In this document: positions 17,034 to 24,820 of the stretch, one piece after another
Numbering within the stretch: the first letter of the stretch is position 1
How the letters are laid out: each line of letters starts with the position of its first letter
Assembly: GCF_003001935.1 (NCBI RefSeq)
Contig: NZ_PVNG01000010.1
Coordinates: forward strand, 186,001 to 250,000
Reading direction: 5' to 3'
From: Nonomuraea fuscirosea
GTDB taxonomy: Bacteria; Actinomycetota; Actinomycetes; Streptosporangiales; Streptosporangiaceae
DNA: 64,000 bases
Position numbers and translations under genes: made by a program
The notes under the pieces: model-generated
What the model saw: only the letters and a program-made list of their open reading frames with translations
The model's database searches: none
What the model was told of the DNA's origin: nothing

Positions 17034-17426
17034 ATGCGATTCGCGGCCAAGGCGGTAGGAATGCTGGTCACGACCGGCGCGATCATGACTGCGGCACTCG
17101 TGAACGCGTCGGCCGCGTCGGCCGTCCCGCCTCCGTGTGCCGGGTACGCCACCTCCAACCTGGACGGCGGCTACGGCGTGATGAAGGGCTCCTACAACCT
17201 CAAGAAGGGGCCCTACGCGGGCCACTGCGCGAACGTGGCCAGGCTCGGCAGCGGCCGGGTCATGTACTTTCACTGCTGGGTGAAGAACCGGCACGGCCAC
17301 CTCTGGGTCTTCGGCCGGGTGAAGGGGACGAGAACGTACGGCTGGATGTCGATCGACAACTTCCGCACCATCCGTCACACGAACTACGAGACGTGCCGGG
17401 CGAACGCCGACCGCGATCACCTGTAG
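17034..17426 (+). CDS. Small secreted protein, function unknown
   Basis: A 130-residue protein with a clear Sec signal peptide: MRFAAKAVG, a hydrophobic core, and an AlaSerAla cleavage site near residue 30. The mature part has four cysteines (CAGY, GHC, FHCW, ETC), which probably form two disulfides, and a tryptophan/glycine-rich beta pattern (GHLWVFGRVKG). AAAGGAGG lies 5-6 bases before the ATG. It resembles small secreted actinobacterial proteins with SH3-like folds, but no function can be assigned. Confidence 0.8.
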   Translation: MRFAAKAVGMLVTTGAIMTAALVNASAASAVPPPCAGYATSNLDGGYGVMKGSYNLKKGPYAGHCANVARLGSGRVMYFHCWVKNRHGHLWVFGRVKGTRTYGWMSIDNFRTIRHTNYETCRANADRDHL

Positions 17427-17451
17427 AACCACTCCTCGTGCTATGGACGCG

Positions 17452-18390
17452 TCAGAAGAAGAGGACAGTCCTCGCATCCACACGTTGCCGGAAGGTCCGC
17501 CACATCCACACCTGCGCGCCCGCCAGCAGGGGCAGCAGGATCAGCGCGAACCCGCCGAGCACCCGCAGGGATTCCGCTCCCGCCGCGGCCTGGGCGAGCT
17601 CCGGTCCGAGCCGCACGCCGACGAGCACGGTGACGCTGGTGATCGCAGTAGACGTCAGCGCCACCGCACGGCCGTAGGATTCCGCGCGGACAGCCGTCCG
17701 AGCTGTCCACAAGGCCGCAGCGCCGGCTCCGCCGACCGCGACGGGGACGGCGACGGGGACGGCGAGCGGGAGGCTCTCGCCTGGGAGGCCGCCGATCAGG
17801 AATCCGGTGAGCGGGGCGAGCGCCAGGAGGACCGCCGCCGGCCCCAGCAAGCGAGACGCCAGGGCCTGCGCGTCCACGGCGAGCTCGGCCGGTGATCTCA
17901 GGGCCGCGAACACGGCACCGTGCGCGGCGAGCAGTACGACCGCCACCGTGGCCCACACCAGCGTGAACGGCCCCGTCCCGTGCAGCGCCGCACCCACAGC
18001 CGCTCCCCAGAAGGCGGCGAAGGCGACGCTCGCCACGTTCAGGACGCGATCCCAGGCGACCCGCCAGCGTACGGAGGCAAGCCTGCTCCGGAACCAGATC
18101 GACGCGTCCCGCGACGCCCAGATCAGCAGACCCGCCACCACCATCAGGTAGAGCCCTTCCGACAGCCGGGCCTCGGCAAGGGGGAACGCTCCGGCCAGCA
18201 CGCCGCCGGCCACGACCAGCCAGACCTCGTTGCCGAGGAAGAACGGGCCGATCACGGTGAGCAGGGTGCGCCGCTGCTCACTCGTCCTCCCCATGCGGTG
18301 CAGCAGCATGCCCACGCCGATGGCGAACCCGTCCGTCACCGCGTAGAGGTTCAGGAACAGCATCAGCAGGATGATCCAGAGAAGGTCCAT
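17452..18390 (-). CDS. cydB: Cytochrome bd oxidase subunit II
   Basis: A 312-residue polytopic membrane protein with about eight to nine spans and the CydB N terminus: LYAVTDGFAIGVGMLL, followed by GPFFLGNEVWLVVAGG with the conserved acid and tryptophan. With CydA it forms the quinol oxidase of the cell membrane that reduces oxygen to water at low oxygen or under respiratory stress. It lies 53 bp downstream of cydA on the same strand. The cydDC heme/thiol exporter genes are not in the window. Confidence 0.93.
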   Translation of the reverse strand: MDLLWIILLMLFLNLYAVTDGFAIGVGMLLHRMGRTSEQRRTLLTVIGPFFLGNEVWLVVAGGVLAGAFPLAEARLSEGLYLMVVAGLLIWASRDASIWFRSRLASVRWRVAWDRVLNVASVAFAAFWGAAVGAALHGTGPFTLVWATVAVVLLAAHGAVFAALRSPAELAVDAQALASRLLGPAAVLLALAPLTGFLIGGLPGESLPLAVPVAVPVAVGGAGAAALWTARTAVRAESYGRAVALTSTAITSVTVLVGVRLGPELAQAAAGAESLRVLGGFALILLPLLAGAQVWMWRTFRQRVDARTVLFF

Positions 18391-18397
18391 GGGTTTC

Positions 18398-18449
18398 CTC
18401 GCCCTCAGAACTCGCCCTCAGAACTCGCCCTCAGAACTCGCCCTCAGAA
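18398..18449. repeat. 13 bp tandem repeat, four copies, covering the cydA stop codon
   Basis: CTCGCCCTCAGAA occurs four times in a row without mismatch. The cydA stop codon is in the copy at the cydA end, so the repeat has expanded into the cydA-cydB spacer. Slippage would change the spacing between the two coding regions. Confidence 0.92.
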
Positions 18450-19667
18450 GCGGAGTGGCCGGACCTCGGTCTCGCCGGCCGCCGCTCCGAATGTCGCGGC
18501 GCTCACTCCGCGCCGGGCGAACTTCGCGATCAACCAGTAGTCCATGACGGCCAGCGAGGCGAGCACCGTGACGAAGCCGGCCGACGACAGGGCCACCGCG
18601 GTGGGTTCGAGGTCGGACACCGCCTGGTCGGTTCTCAGCACACCCCACACCACCCAGGGCTGGCGGCCCACCTCACGAACCAGCCAGCCCATCGACACGG
18701 CCAGAAAGGGCAGCGGCAGCATCCCGATCAGCAGGTAGAGCGGGAAGCGCATCCGGAAGATCCGGCCGCCGATGGTGAGGAGGAGGAAGAGGAACGTCCC
18801 CCACGACACGACGTAGGCGACGTCCTTCATGATCTCGAAAGGGACGATGATCCAGGACGGTGGCGCGAGACTCGCGTCACCCGATCCGCCGAGCGTCCCC
18901 GACATGGCGGCCAGCTTCATCGGCTGGTACCGCTCGACGACGTTCTCCTGGACGAAGCCCCAGTGGATGGCGGAGAACCCGCCGAGCGGGGCGACGAGCA
19001 GACCCCAGCGCAGCGACCGCCGGAAGACGCCGGCGTCGGCGCCACGCCTGAGCAGATGCCAGGAGCTGATCCCCGCGACGAACAAGGCGCACGTCAGCAG
19101 CGCGGCGGAGATCAGATGCAGGAACGCGTCGGTCAGGGCGGGGTTGGTCAGCAGCGCGCCGGCGTCCGTCAGGCGCGCCTGCCCTTCCCGCATCTCGTAG
19201 CCGACCGGGTGTTGCAGGAACGAGTTCGCCACCATGATCCAGAAAGCGGTGACGTAACCTGCCGCGGCGACCAGCCAGATGAGGCTCAGGTGAACCAGGG
19301 CGGGCAGCCGGTTCCAGCCGAAGATCCACATGCCGAGGAACGTCGCTTCGACCACGAAGCCGATCAGGGTCTCCAGCGCCAGCGGGACACCGAGGACGTC
19401 GCCGGTGACCTTCACCAGCCCGCTCCAGTTCAGCCCGATCTGGAACTCCATCACCAGGCCCGTGATGATGCCGACCGCATAGTTGATCACATAGAGCGTG
19501 CCCCAGAAGCGCGTCATCCGGAGGTAGACGTCCTTGTCGGTGATCACGTGCATCGTCTGCATGGCTGCTACGAACACCACCAGACCCAGCGAAAGAGCCA
19601 CGAACAGAAAGTGGATCGACGCCGTGGCGGCGAACTGCAGTCGAGACAACAGCAACAGGTCCATCAT
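18444..19667 (-). CDS. cydA: Cytochrome bd oxidase subunit I
   Basis: A 407-residue heme-binding membrane subunit. It has the N-terminal LSRLQFAATASIHFLFVALS segment with a heme-ligand histidine, the FWGTLYVINYAVGIITGLVM span, and the AIHWGFVQENVVERYQPMKL quinol-loop region with conserved KLAA. The chain is short because the Q-loop is brief. The frame is open far upstream, but only the sequence from the ATG at 19667 (MMDLLLLSRLQF) resembles CydA. It is divergent from the P450 gene, with a 147 bp shared spacer. Confidence 0.93.
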   Translation of the reverse strand: MMDLLLLSRLQFAATASIHFLFVALSLGLVVFVAAMQTMHVITDKDVYLRMTRFWGTLYVINYAVGIITGLVMEFQIGLNWSGLVKVTGDVLGVPLALETLIGFVVEATFLGMWIFGWNRLPALVHLSLIWLVAAAGYVTAFWIMVANSFLQHPVGYEMREGQARLTDAGALLTNPALTDAFLHLISAALLTCALFVAGISSWHLLRRGADAGVFRRSLRWGLLVAPLGGFSAIHWGFVQENVVERYQPMKLAAMSGTLGGSGDASLAPPSWIIVPFEIMKDVAYVVSWGTFLFLLLTIGGRIFRMRFPLYLLIGMLPLPFLAVSMGWLVREVGRQPWVVWGVLRTDQAVSDLEPTAVALSSAGFVTVLASLAVMDYWLIAKFARRGVSAATFGAAAGETEVRPLRF

Positions 19668-19814
19668 CACCCCGTGGCTCTCCGTCCGGACGACGGTGCC
19701 AGTGAGGACTCGTATCGCGTTGGTGTCCCGCTGGTGCCGCTCTCCAACGTCCCTCGAAGGCGACGCGATCAACCGTGGCGAGGATGAGATCCTCCGTACC
19801 GGTAGGAGTGCCGC

Positions 19815-21002
19815 ATGACCACGTATGCGTTCCCCTTCACGTCCCAGCTCCCGGGCGAGCCGGCTCCGGAGTTCGACCTGCTCAGGACCAGGCAGCCGGT
19901 CGCTCGGGTGCGCCTGCCCACCGGCGACGAGGCGTGGCTGGTGACCGGGTACGAGGACAACAGGGTCGTCCTGAGCGACGTACGTTTCAGCCGGGCGTTG
20001 ACCACCAGGCCCGACGCGCCGAGGCTGCAGCCGATTCCGTCGGATCCGTCCGCGCTGGTCAGCATGGATCCCCCCGACCACACCAGGTTGCGCAGGCTGG
20101 TGCAGCCCGCGTTCGGCAACCGTCGCGTAGCGGCCCTCCGGCCGGTGATCGAGCGCAAGGTGGAGGACCTGATCGACGACCTGGCCGAGGAGGGGCCGCC
20201 CGCCGATCTGGTGTCGCGGCTGGCCGGCCCCCTGCCCATCGCCGTGATCTGCGAACTCCTGGGTGTTCCCGCCCGGGACAGGAACAAGATCTCCGGCTGG
20301 GTCGGCGTCATGCTCAGCCTGACCCGGTTCCCACCGCCTCAAGTGGCCGGGGCCAGGGCGGAGCTGAAGGACTATCTGGCCTCGCTGGTGGCCGCCAAGC
20401 GCGACGAGCCGGCCGACGACCTGCTCAGCGAGCTGATCGCGGCCCGCGATTCGGGCGGCCGGCTCAGCGAGGAAGAGCTGGTGATGATGGGCACGACTGT
20501 GCTCGCCGGCGGATTCCTCAGCACGGCCAGCGAGATCGCCCTGTCGTTCCTGTGCCTGTTCCGCCATCCCGACCAGCTCGCCCTGCTCGTCAAGTGCCCG
20601 GAGCTGCTGGACGCCGCGGTCGATGAGCTCTTGCGCTACAACGCCCTGACCACGGGAGGCGGGCTGTTGCGGATCGCCACCGAGGACGTCGAGCTCGGTG
20701 GCGTGCGGATCCGGGCGGGAGAGGCCGTGCTGCCCGCCATCTCGGCGGCCAACCGTGATCCCGGCGTCTTCCCCGACGCGCACCGGTTCGACGTGACACG
20801 CGCGGAGAATCCGCACCTGACGTTCGGCCTGGGCTTGCACTACTGTCTCGGCGCGCGGCTGGCGAGGAGCGAGCTGGAGCTCGCCCTGGCCGTCACGCTG
20901 CGCAAGCTTCCCCGGCTGGGCCCTGCCGTGCCCGTGGACCGGCTGCCCGTTCAGGACGGGCAGCTCATCCGCGGCCTGGCGGAGCTGCCCGTCACCTGGT
21001 GA
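19815..21002 (+). CDS. Cytochrome P450 with atypical I-helix
   Basis: A 395-residue bacterial class I P450. The ExxR motif is at Glu271-Arg274, and the heme-binding FGLGLHYCLGARLA has Cys344 as thiolate ligand. The I-helix oxygen-activation site, normally AGxE/DTT, reads AGGFLS at 231-236, so both the acid and the threonine are replaced. This occurs in P450s with unusual chemistry such as coupling or peroxygenase reactions. The gene is preceded by TAGGAG and its 3' end overlaps the transaminase gene by 11 bp tail to tail. It probably tailors the polyketide. Confidence 0.93.
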   Translation: MTTYAFPFTSQLPGEPAPEFDLLRTRQPVARVRLPTGDEAWLVTGYEDNRVVLSDVRFSRALTTRPDAPRLQPIPSDPSALVSMDPPDHTRLRRLVQPAFGNRRVAALRPVIERKVEDLIDDLAEEGPPADLVSRLAGPLPIAVICELLGVPARDRNKISGWVGVMLSLTRFPPPQVAGARAELKDYLASLVAAKRDEPADDLLSELIAARDSGGRLSEEELVMMGTTVLAGGFLSTASEIALSFLCLFRHPDQLALLVKCPELLDAAVDELLRYNALTTGGGLLRIATEDVELGGVRIRAGEAVLPAISAANRDPGVFPDAHRFDVTRAENPHLTFGLGLHYCLGARLARSELELALAVTLRKLPRLGPAVPVDRLPVQDGQLIRGLAELPVTW

Positions 21003-22095
21003 CGGCGGCGATGGCGTCGGCGAGACTCCGCTCCAGCTCTTTCAGCCGGCGCCGGGGGATCTCGCCCATCGTGCAGATGCGGAAGTACTCACCGGACAGG
21101 TGGCCCTGGCCGGCGTAGACCACGTAGCCACGTGTCTTGAGCTCGTCGTGCAGAGCCCGGTAGGACACTCCTCCGGGCAGCCGCAGCATCGTCACGGAGC
21201 TGGACCGGAACGGCTCGGCGACCAGAATCGGCAGGCCGAGCCGATCGAACTGGTCGCGCACCAGCGCCGCGCGCTCCCGGTACAGCCGGGTGCGGGCCGC
21301 GAAGCCGCCGGCCTCCTCGTACTCGGCGATCGCCGCGTCCAGGGCATAGCAGGCCTGCACCGCAGGGGTGAAGGCGACCTCGCCACGACGTTGGCTCGCC
21401 AGGTGCGGAGCGGCGTCGAGGTACAACGATCTGGACGGCACCTCGGCGACGCGTTCCACAGCTCTGTCACCGAGCAGGACGAACGACACACCGGGCACGC
21501 CGTGCAGGCCCTTGTTGGCTGTGCCGCAGATCACGTCGGCGGGCACCCGCGCCAGATCCGGTTCCTCGATGCCTGTGCCGCTGATGGCGTCGACCACGAA
21601 GAGCGCCTCTCCGGCGGACGCCGTCGCGGCGCCGATCTCCTCGATCGGGTTGATCAGGCCGGTGGTGGTCTCATGGTGTACGCACGCCACGGCGTCGATG
21701 TCGTCGTGCTCGGCCAGGGCCGCCCGCACCGCCGCGGGATCCACCGGTCGCGTCCACTCGCTCCTGACCTCGTGGCAGGTGATTCCGTGGACACCGGCGA
21801 TTTTCGCCAGCCGCTCGCCGTAGACGCCGTTGTTGACGACGAGGGCCGAGCGGCCCCGGCGTACCGAGCCGATCAGCGCCATCTCCATGGCCGCGGTGCC
21901 CGAGCCCGTCACGAGCACCGTCTCGTGCGTGCCGCCGAGATTCAGGCAGCGGGGCAGTGCCACGCGGATCCGCTCCAGCAAGTCCGCGAACTCCGGCTCG
22001 CGATGGCACAGATCGCCCCGCAGCAGGGCGTTTCGCACCCGCTCGGAGGTGCCCGCCGGGCCCGGCGTCAGCAGGGTGAGTGCGCCGTCGATCAC
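20992..22095 (-). CDS. phnW: 2-aminoethylphosphonate-pyruvate transaminase-like (PhnW family)
   Basis: A 367-residue class V, fold type I PLP enzyme. The N-terminal LLTPGPAGTSERV segment and CHREPEF motif are typical of PhnW and relatives; the PLP lysine is Lys195 in GTANKGLHGVPG. The expected reaction converts phosphonoacetaldehyde and an amino donor to 2-aminoethylphosphonate. The true start is the GTG at 22095, which overlaps the stop of the upstream monooxygenase gene (GTGA); the longer frame is not supported. It lies about 11 kb from pepM and ppd, separated by regulators and exporters. Other class V transaminases (alanine-glyoxylate) are the alternative. Confidence 0.82.
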   Translation of the reverse strand: MIDGALTLLTPGPAGTSERVRNALLRGDLCHREPEFADLLERIRVALPRCLNLGGTHETVLVTGSGTAAMEMALIGSVRRGRSALVVNNGVYGERLAKIAGVHGITCHEVRSEWTRPVDPAAVRAALAEHDDIDAVACVHHETTTGLINPIEEIGAATASAGEALFVVDAISGTGIEEPDLARVPADVICGTANKGLHGVPGVSFVLLGDRAVERVAEVPSRSLYLDAAPHLASQRRGEVAFTPAVQACYALDAAIAEYEEAGGFAARTRLYRERAALVRDQFDRLGLPILVAEPFRSSSVTMLRLPGGVSYRALHDELKTRGYVVYAGQGHLSGEYFRICTMGEIPRRRLKELERSLADAIAAVTR

Positions 22096-22403
22096 TCCGC
22101 GGCTCCCTTGCCCCGCAGGTGGGTGACCAGGCGCATGGTCGTCATCGTCGAGCCGGCCCGGAACCGGTCCAGCGCGCGCCGGTTGTCCACATGCTCGGCG
22201 CTGTGCTCGAACTGCCGGAAAGCGGCCTCGTCCCGCCAGTCGGTGACCACGTAGTACACCGGCTCGGTCTCGTCGCCCCTGAGCAGCCACTGATCGAGGT
22301 TGGTGCTCCTCGCCGAGACTCTTTCCGCTATGTCTTCCCAGGTCCGCTCGAACCCGGCCTCGGTACCTTCCTTGACGGCGAACCGGAGGATCACCCGGAA
22401 CAT
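22092..22403 (-). CDS. TcmH-like antibiotic biosynthesis monooxygenase (ABM domain)
   Basis: A 103-residue single-domain ferredoxin-like protein with FRVILRFAVKEGTEAGFE at the start and the TDWRDEAAFRQFEHSAEHV segment typical of ABM enzymes. Family members such as TcmH oxidise anthrone or naphthacenone intermediates to quinones without a cofactor. It overlaps the TcmI-like cyclase gene by 13 bp, reproducing the tcmI/tcmH pairing of the tetracenomycin pathway, and overlaps the transaminase start. This is a polyketide-tailoring gene. Confidence 0.85.
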   Translation of the reverse strand: MFRVILRFAVKEGTEAGFERTWEDIAERVSARSTNLDQWLLRGDETEPVYYVVTDWRDEAAFRQFEHSAEHVDNRRALDRFRAGSTMTTMRLVTHLRGKGAAE

Positions 22404-22759
22404 GCCGCCTGCCCTCCGCAGCCGCAGGCTCCGCCACCGGGCGCGGACCAGGTGTAGAACGGCTCCGCCATGGCGTCCTTCGGCTCCTTCCAGTTCGGGT
22501 CGAACGGACTGATGTACTGGCTGAGAGCCTGGTTGATGTCACGGTAAAGGGAGTGGCCGCGCGCGCTGTACAGTGGCGCGGTGATGTCCTGATCAGCCTC
22601 CACCAGATGCATGTACAGGCCATGGAAACGGAAGAGCGTGCGCCGGGAGACACCGATCATGTGCGGGAGCTCACTGGCGTCCGAGGCGGCGAAGGCGGCA
22701 GCCACCTCGTCCGCCTGGTCCGGGTTCATCCGTGCGACGATCAGGGTTCGGTGAGCCAT
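22391..22759 (-). CDS. TcmI-family polyketide cyclase
   Basis: A 122-residue protein of the TcmI (PF04673) family. It starts AHRTLIVARMNPDQADEVAA and contains TLFRFHGLYMHLVEAD and a late WKEPKDAMAEPFYTW, all family hallmarks. TcmI-type enzymes close the last rings of linear or pentangular aromatic polyketides by aldol chemistry. A cysteine/glycine-rich tail (GGGACGCGGQAACSG) is unusual and could be a metal site or simple low-complexity sequence. The ATG at 22759 follows AGGAG. It is the first gene of the leftward cyclase-monooxygenase-transaminase operon. Confidence 0.92.
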   Translation of the reverse strand: MAHRTLIVARMNPDQADEVAAAFAASDASELPHMIGVSRRTLFRFHGLYMHLVEADQDITAPLYSARGHSLYRDINQALSQYISPFDPNWKEPKDAMAEPFYTWSAPGGGACGCGGQAACSG

Positions 22760-22859
22760 CACCCACTCCTTAGGAAGTCGTACCGGCGCTGTGATGGTGT
22801 CAAGCCGCCTTCAAGCGGGACTCGAAGGCGTATGGAGCGGCCTGGTTTACGCTCAAGGC

Positions 22860-24038
22860 GTGGTGATGCTGCGCAGGGATTTCCTGGCGGAGACGGTGCT
22901 CGTCATCGGCATGGCCGTCATGACCATCCTCGGCTCCGTCATCGCGGGCCTCAACCAGGACGGCAGGCCCGTGGACTGGACGGCCTGCGCTCTGCTGGCG
23001 GGCGCGTGCCTGATCTTACCCCTTCGGCGTCGCCGGCCCGTGGTGACCCTGCTGGTCACCCTCTCCTCGCTGGTGGTCTATCACGCCCTGGCCTTCCCGT
23101 ACGGGTCGGCCGTGGTTCCGGCCCTGATCGCCACGTACAGCGTGATCGCGGAGACCGGAAGCCGGCTGCGGCCCGTCGGTCTGATCGCCGCGGCGTTCCT
23201 GGTCCTATACCCTGCCGCGGGGTTGCCGCTGGGCGTCTACGACTCGGACTACGCGGCCGGAACCGTGCTCGTCTGGGCGGTCGTCGTCGGCGGGGTGGTG
23301 GTGCTCGCCGAGCTGACCAGAATGCGCAGGGAGCAGTTGGCCATGGTGAAACGCCAGATGGAGGAGGCCGAGCGGCTCCGGGAGGAGGAAGCGCGCAGGC
23401 GTACGGACGAGGAGCGGATGCGCATCGCCCGTGAGATCCACGACATCGCCTCGCACACGATCTCGGTCATCGCGATTCAGTCGAGCGTCGCCAAGGAGGC
23501 CCTGCGTGATTGCGCCGCGTGCCCGGACTCGGCGCGCACGGCTCTGGACATCATCCGGGACGCGAGCAAGGAGGCCATGAACGAGATGCAGGCGGCGATC
23601 GGAGTGCTGCGCGCGACCGCCGGCGAGTCCGAGCCGATGCCCGGCCTGGCGCAGGTCGAACGCCTGATGACGTCGGCTGAAGAAGCCGGGCTCGAGGTGC
23701 TGCGGACCGTGCGGGGCACGGCCAGGCCGCTGCCGCCGGTGGTGGACCTGACGGCGTACCGGATCATCCAGGAGTCGCTCACCAACACCCTGCGTCACGC
23801 GGCGGCCCGGAGCGCGGAGGTCGATCTCGCCTATGACGAGCGGGGACTCACGTTACGGGTGAGCGACGACGGCCGGGGACCGACGGGCGGCACGGGTTAC
23901 GGCCTGGTCAGCATGAGAGAGCGCGCGAGCACCGTGGACGGCTGGGCCGACGCCGGCCCCCGCGCGGGAGGAGGCTTCGAGGTGCGTGCCTGGCTGCCCG
24001 CCCCGCTGGAGGACTCCGGTTGGCGGGGATCCGCATGA
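22860..24038 (+). CDS. Sensor histidine kinase (NarL/DesK-type partner)
   Basis: About 390 residues. Four to five N-terminal membrane spans are followed by a coiled coil (KRQMEEAERLREEEARRR), the HisKA_3 phosphoacceptor helix with REIHDIASHTISVI, and an HATPase domain with IIQESLTNTLRHA and SDDGRGPTGG. It autophosphorylates on the histidine and passes phosphate to the next gene, whose ATG overlaps its stop. The exact start is uncertain: GTG at 22860 or ATG at 22866 best precede the first membrane span. The signal is unknown; the neighbouring MMPL exporter suggests control of efflux. Confidence 0.92.
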   Translation: MVMLRRDFLAETVLVIGMAVMTILGSVIAGLNQDGRPVDWTACALLAGACLILPLRRRRPVVTLLVTLSSLVVYHALAFPYGSAVVPALIATYSVIAETGSRLRPVGLIAAAFLVLYPAAGLPLGVYDSDYAAGTVLVWAVVVGGVVVLAELTRMRREQLAMVKRQMEEAERLREEEARRRTDEERMRIAREIHDIASHTISVIAIQSSVAKEALRDCAACPDSARTALDIIRDASKEAMNEMQAAIGVLRATAGESEPMPGLAQVERLMTSAEEAGLEVLRTVRGTARPLPPVVDLTAYRIIQESLTNTLRHAAARSAEVDLAYDERGLTLRVSDDGRGPTGGTGYGLVSMRERASTVDGWADAGPRAGGGFEVRAWLPAPLEDSGWRGSA

Positions 24039-24691
24039 TCCGGATCGTGCTGGCCGACGACCAGCCCCTGGTCAGGGCGGGCCTGCGGGCTCTGCTGGAG
24101 AGCACGTCCGACATGGAGGTCGTGGCGGCGGCCGCCGACGGCGAAGAGGCGGTCAGCGTGGTCAGATCCAGCCTGCCCGACGTGGTGCTGATGGACATCC
24201 GGATGCCGGGAACGGACGGCTTGGAAGCCACCCGCAGGATCCGGGCGGACCCGGAGCTGGCCGGCACCCGCGTGCTCATCCTCACCACGTTCGAGTTCGA
24301 CCAGTACGTGTTCGAGGCCCTGCGGGCCGGCGCCAGCGGTTTCCTGGTCAAGAACATCGAGCCGGATCACCTGCGGCAGGCGGTGCGTGCGACCATGCGC
24401 GGTGAGAGCCTGCTCGCTCCGAACGTCACCAGGCGCCTCATCGAGCGGTTCGTGCGGCCGGCCGGTGACGGCGCGGAGGGGCTGTCGGCGCTGACCGATC
24501 GCGAGCGCGACGTCCTCGCCCTGGTGGCCGAGGGACTGTCCAATGCCGAGATCGCCGAGCGGCTCTTCCTCAGCCCGGCGACGGTCAAGACCCACCTGCA
24601 CCGCATCATGACCAAGCTGGACGCGCGCGACCGCGCCCAGCTGGTAATCCAGGCGTACGAGGTGGGGCTGGTCCGGCCGCGCTGGTTGTGA
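24035..24691 (+). CDS. NarL-family response regulator
   Basis: A 218-residue protein. The receiver domain has acidic residues in IVLADDQPL, the phosphoacceptor aspartate in VVLMDIRMPG and the lysine in GFLVKNIEP. A LuxR HTH follows (LTDRERDVLALVAEGLSNAE). The ATG overlaps the kinase stop (ATGA), so the pair is translationally coupled. It probably activates the MMPL exporter gene 130 bp downstream. Confidence 0.95.
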   Translation: MIRIVLADDQPLVRAGLRALLESTSDMEVVAAAADGEEAVSVVRSSLPDVVLMDIRMPGTDGLEATRRIRADPELAGTRVLILTTFEFDQYVFEALRAGASGFLVKNIEPDHLRQAVRATMRGESLLAPNVTRRLIERFVRPAGDGAEGLSALTDRERDVLALVAEGLSNAEIAERLFLSPATVKTHLHRIMTKLDARDRAQLVIQAYEVGLVRPRWL

Positions 24692-24820
24692 CCCCGTACA
24701 CCCCTGGGCGTACTCCGCCTACTCCTCTCCCCGGCCGGGAACCCGCTCACGGGTGGACGCCCCCGCGGAACCTCCGGGCCTAGCGTCGGAAGCGTCCCTT
24801 CCCCCCGCACGGAGTGAGTG

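Noticed and set aside
19668..20840. Upstream extension of cydA giving a 798-residue protein
   Set aside because: Similarity to CydA begins only at the ATG at 19667, and the extension overlaps the P450 gene antisense.
22096..22653. Upstream extension of the transaminase frame
   Set aside because: It runs through the TcmI- and TcmH-like genes in another frame; the GTG at 22095 overlaps the previous stop and starts the conserved LLTPGP segment.
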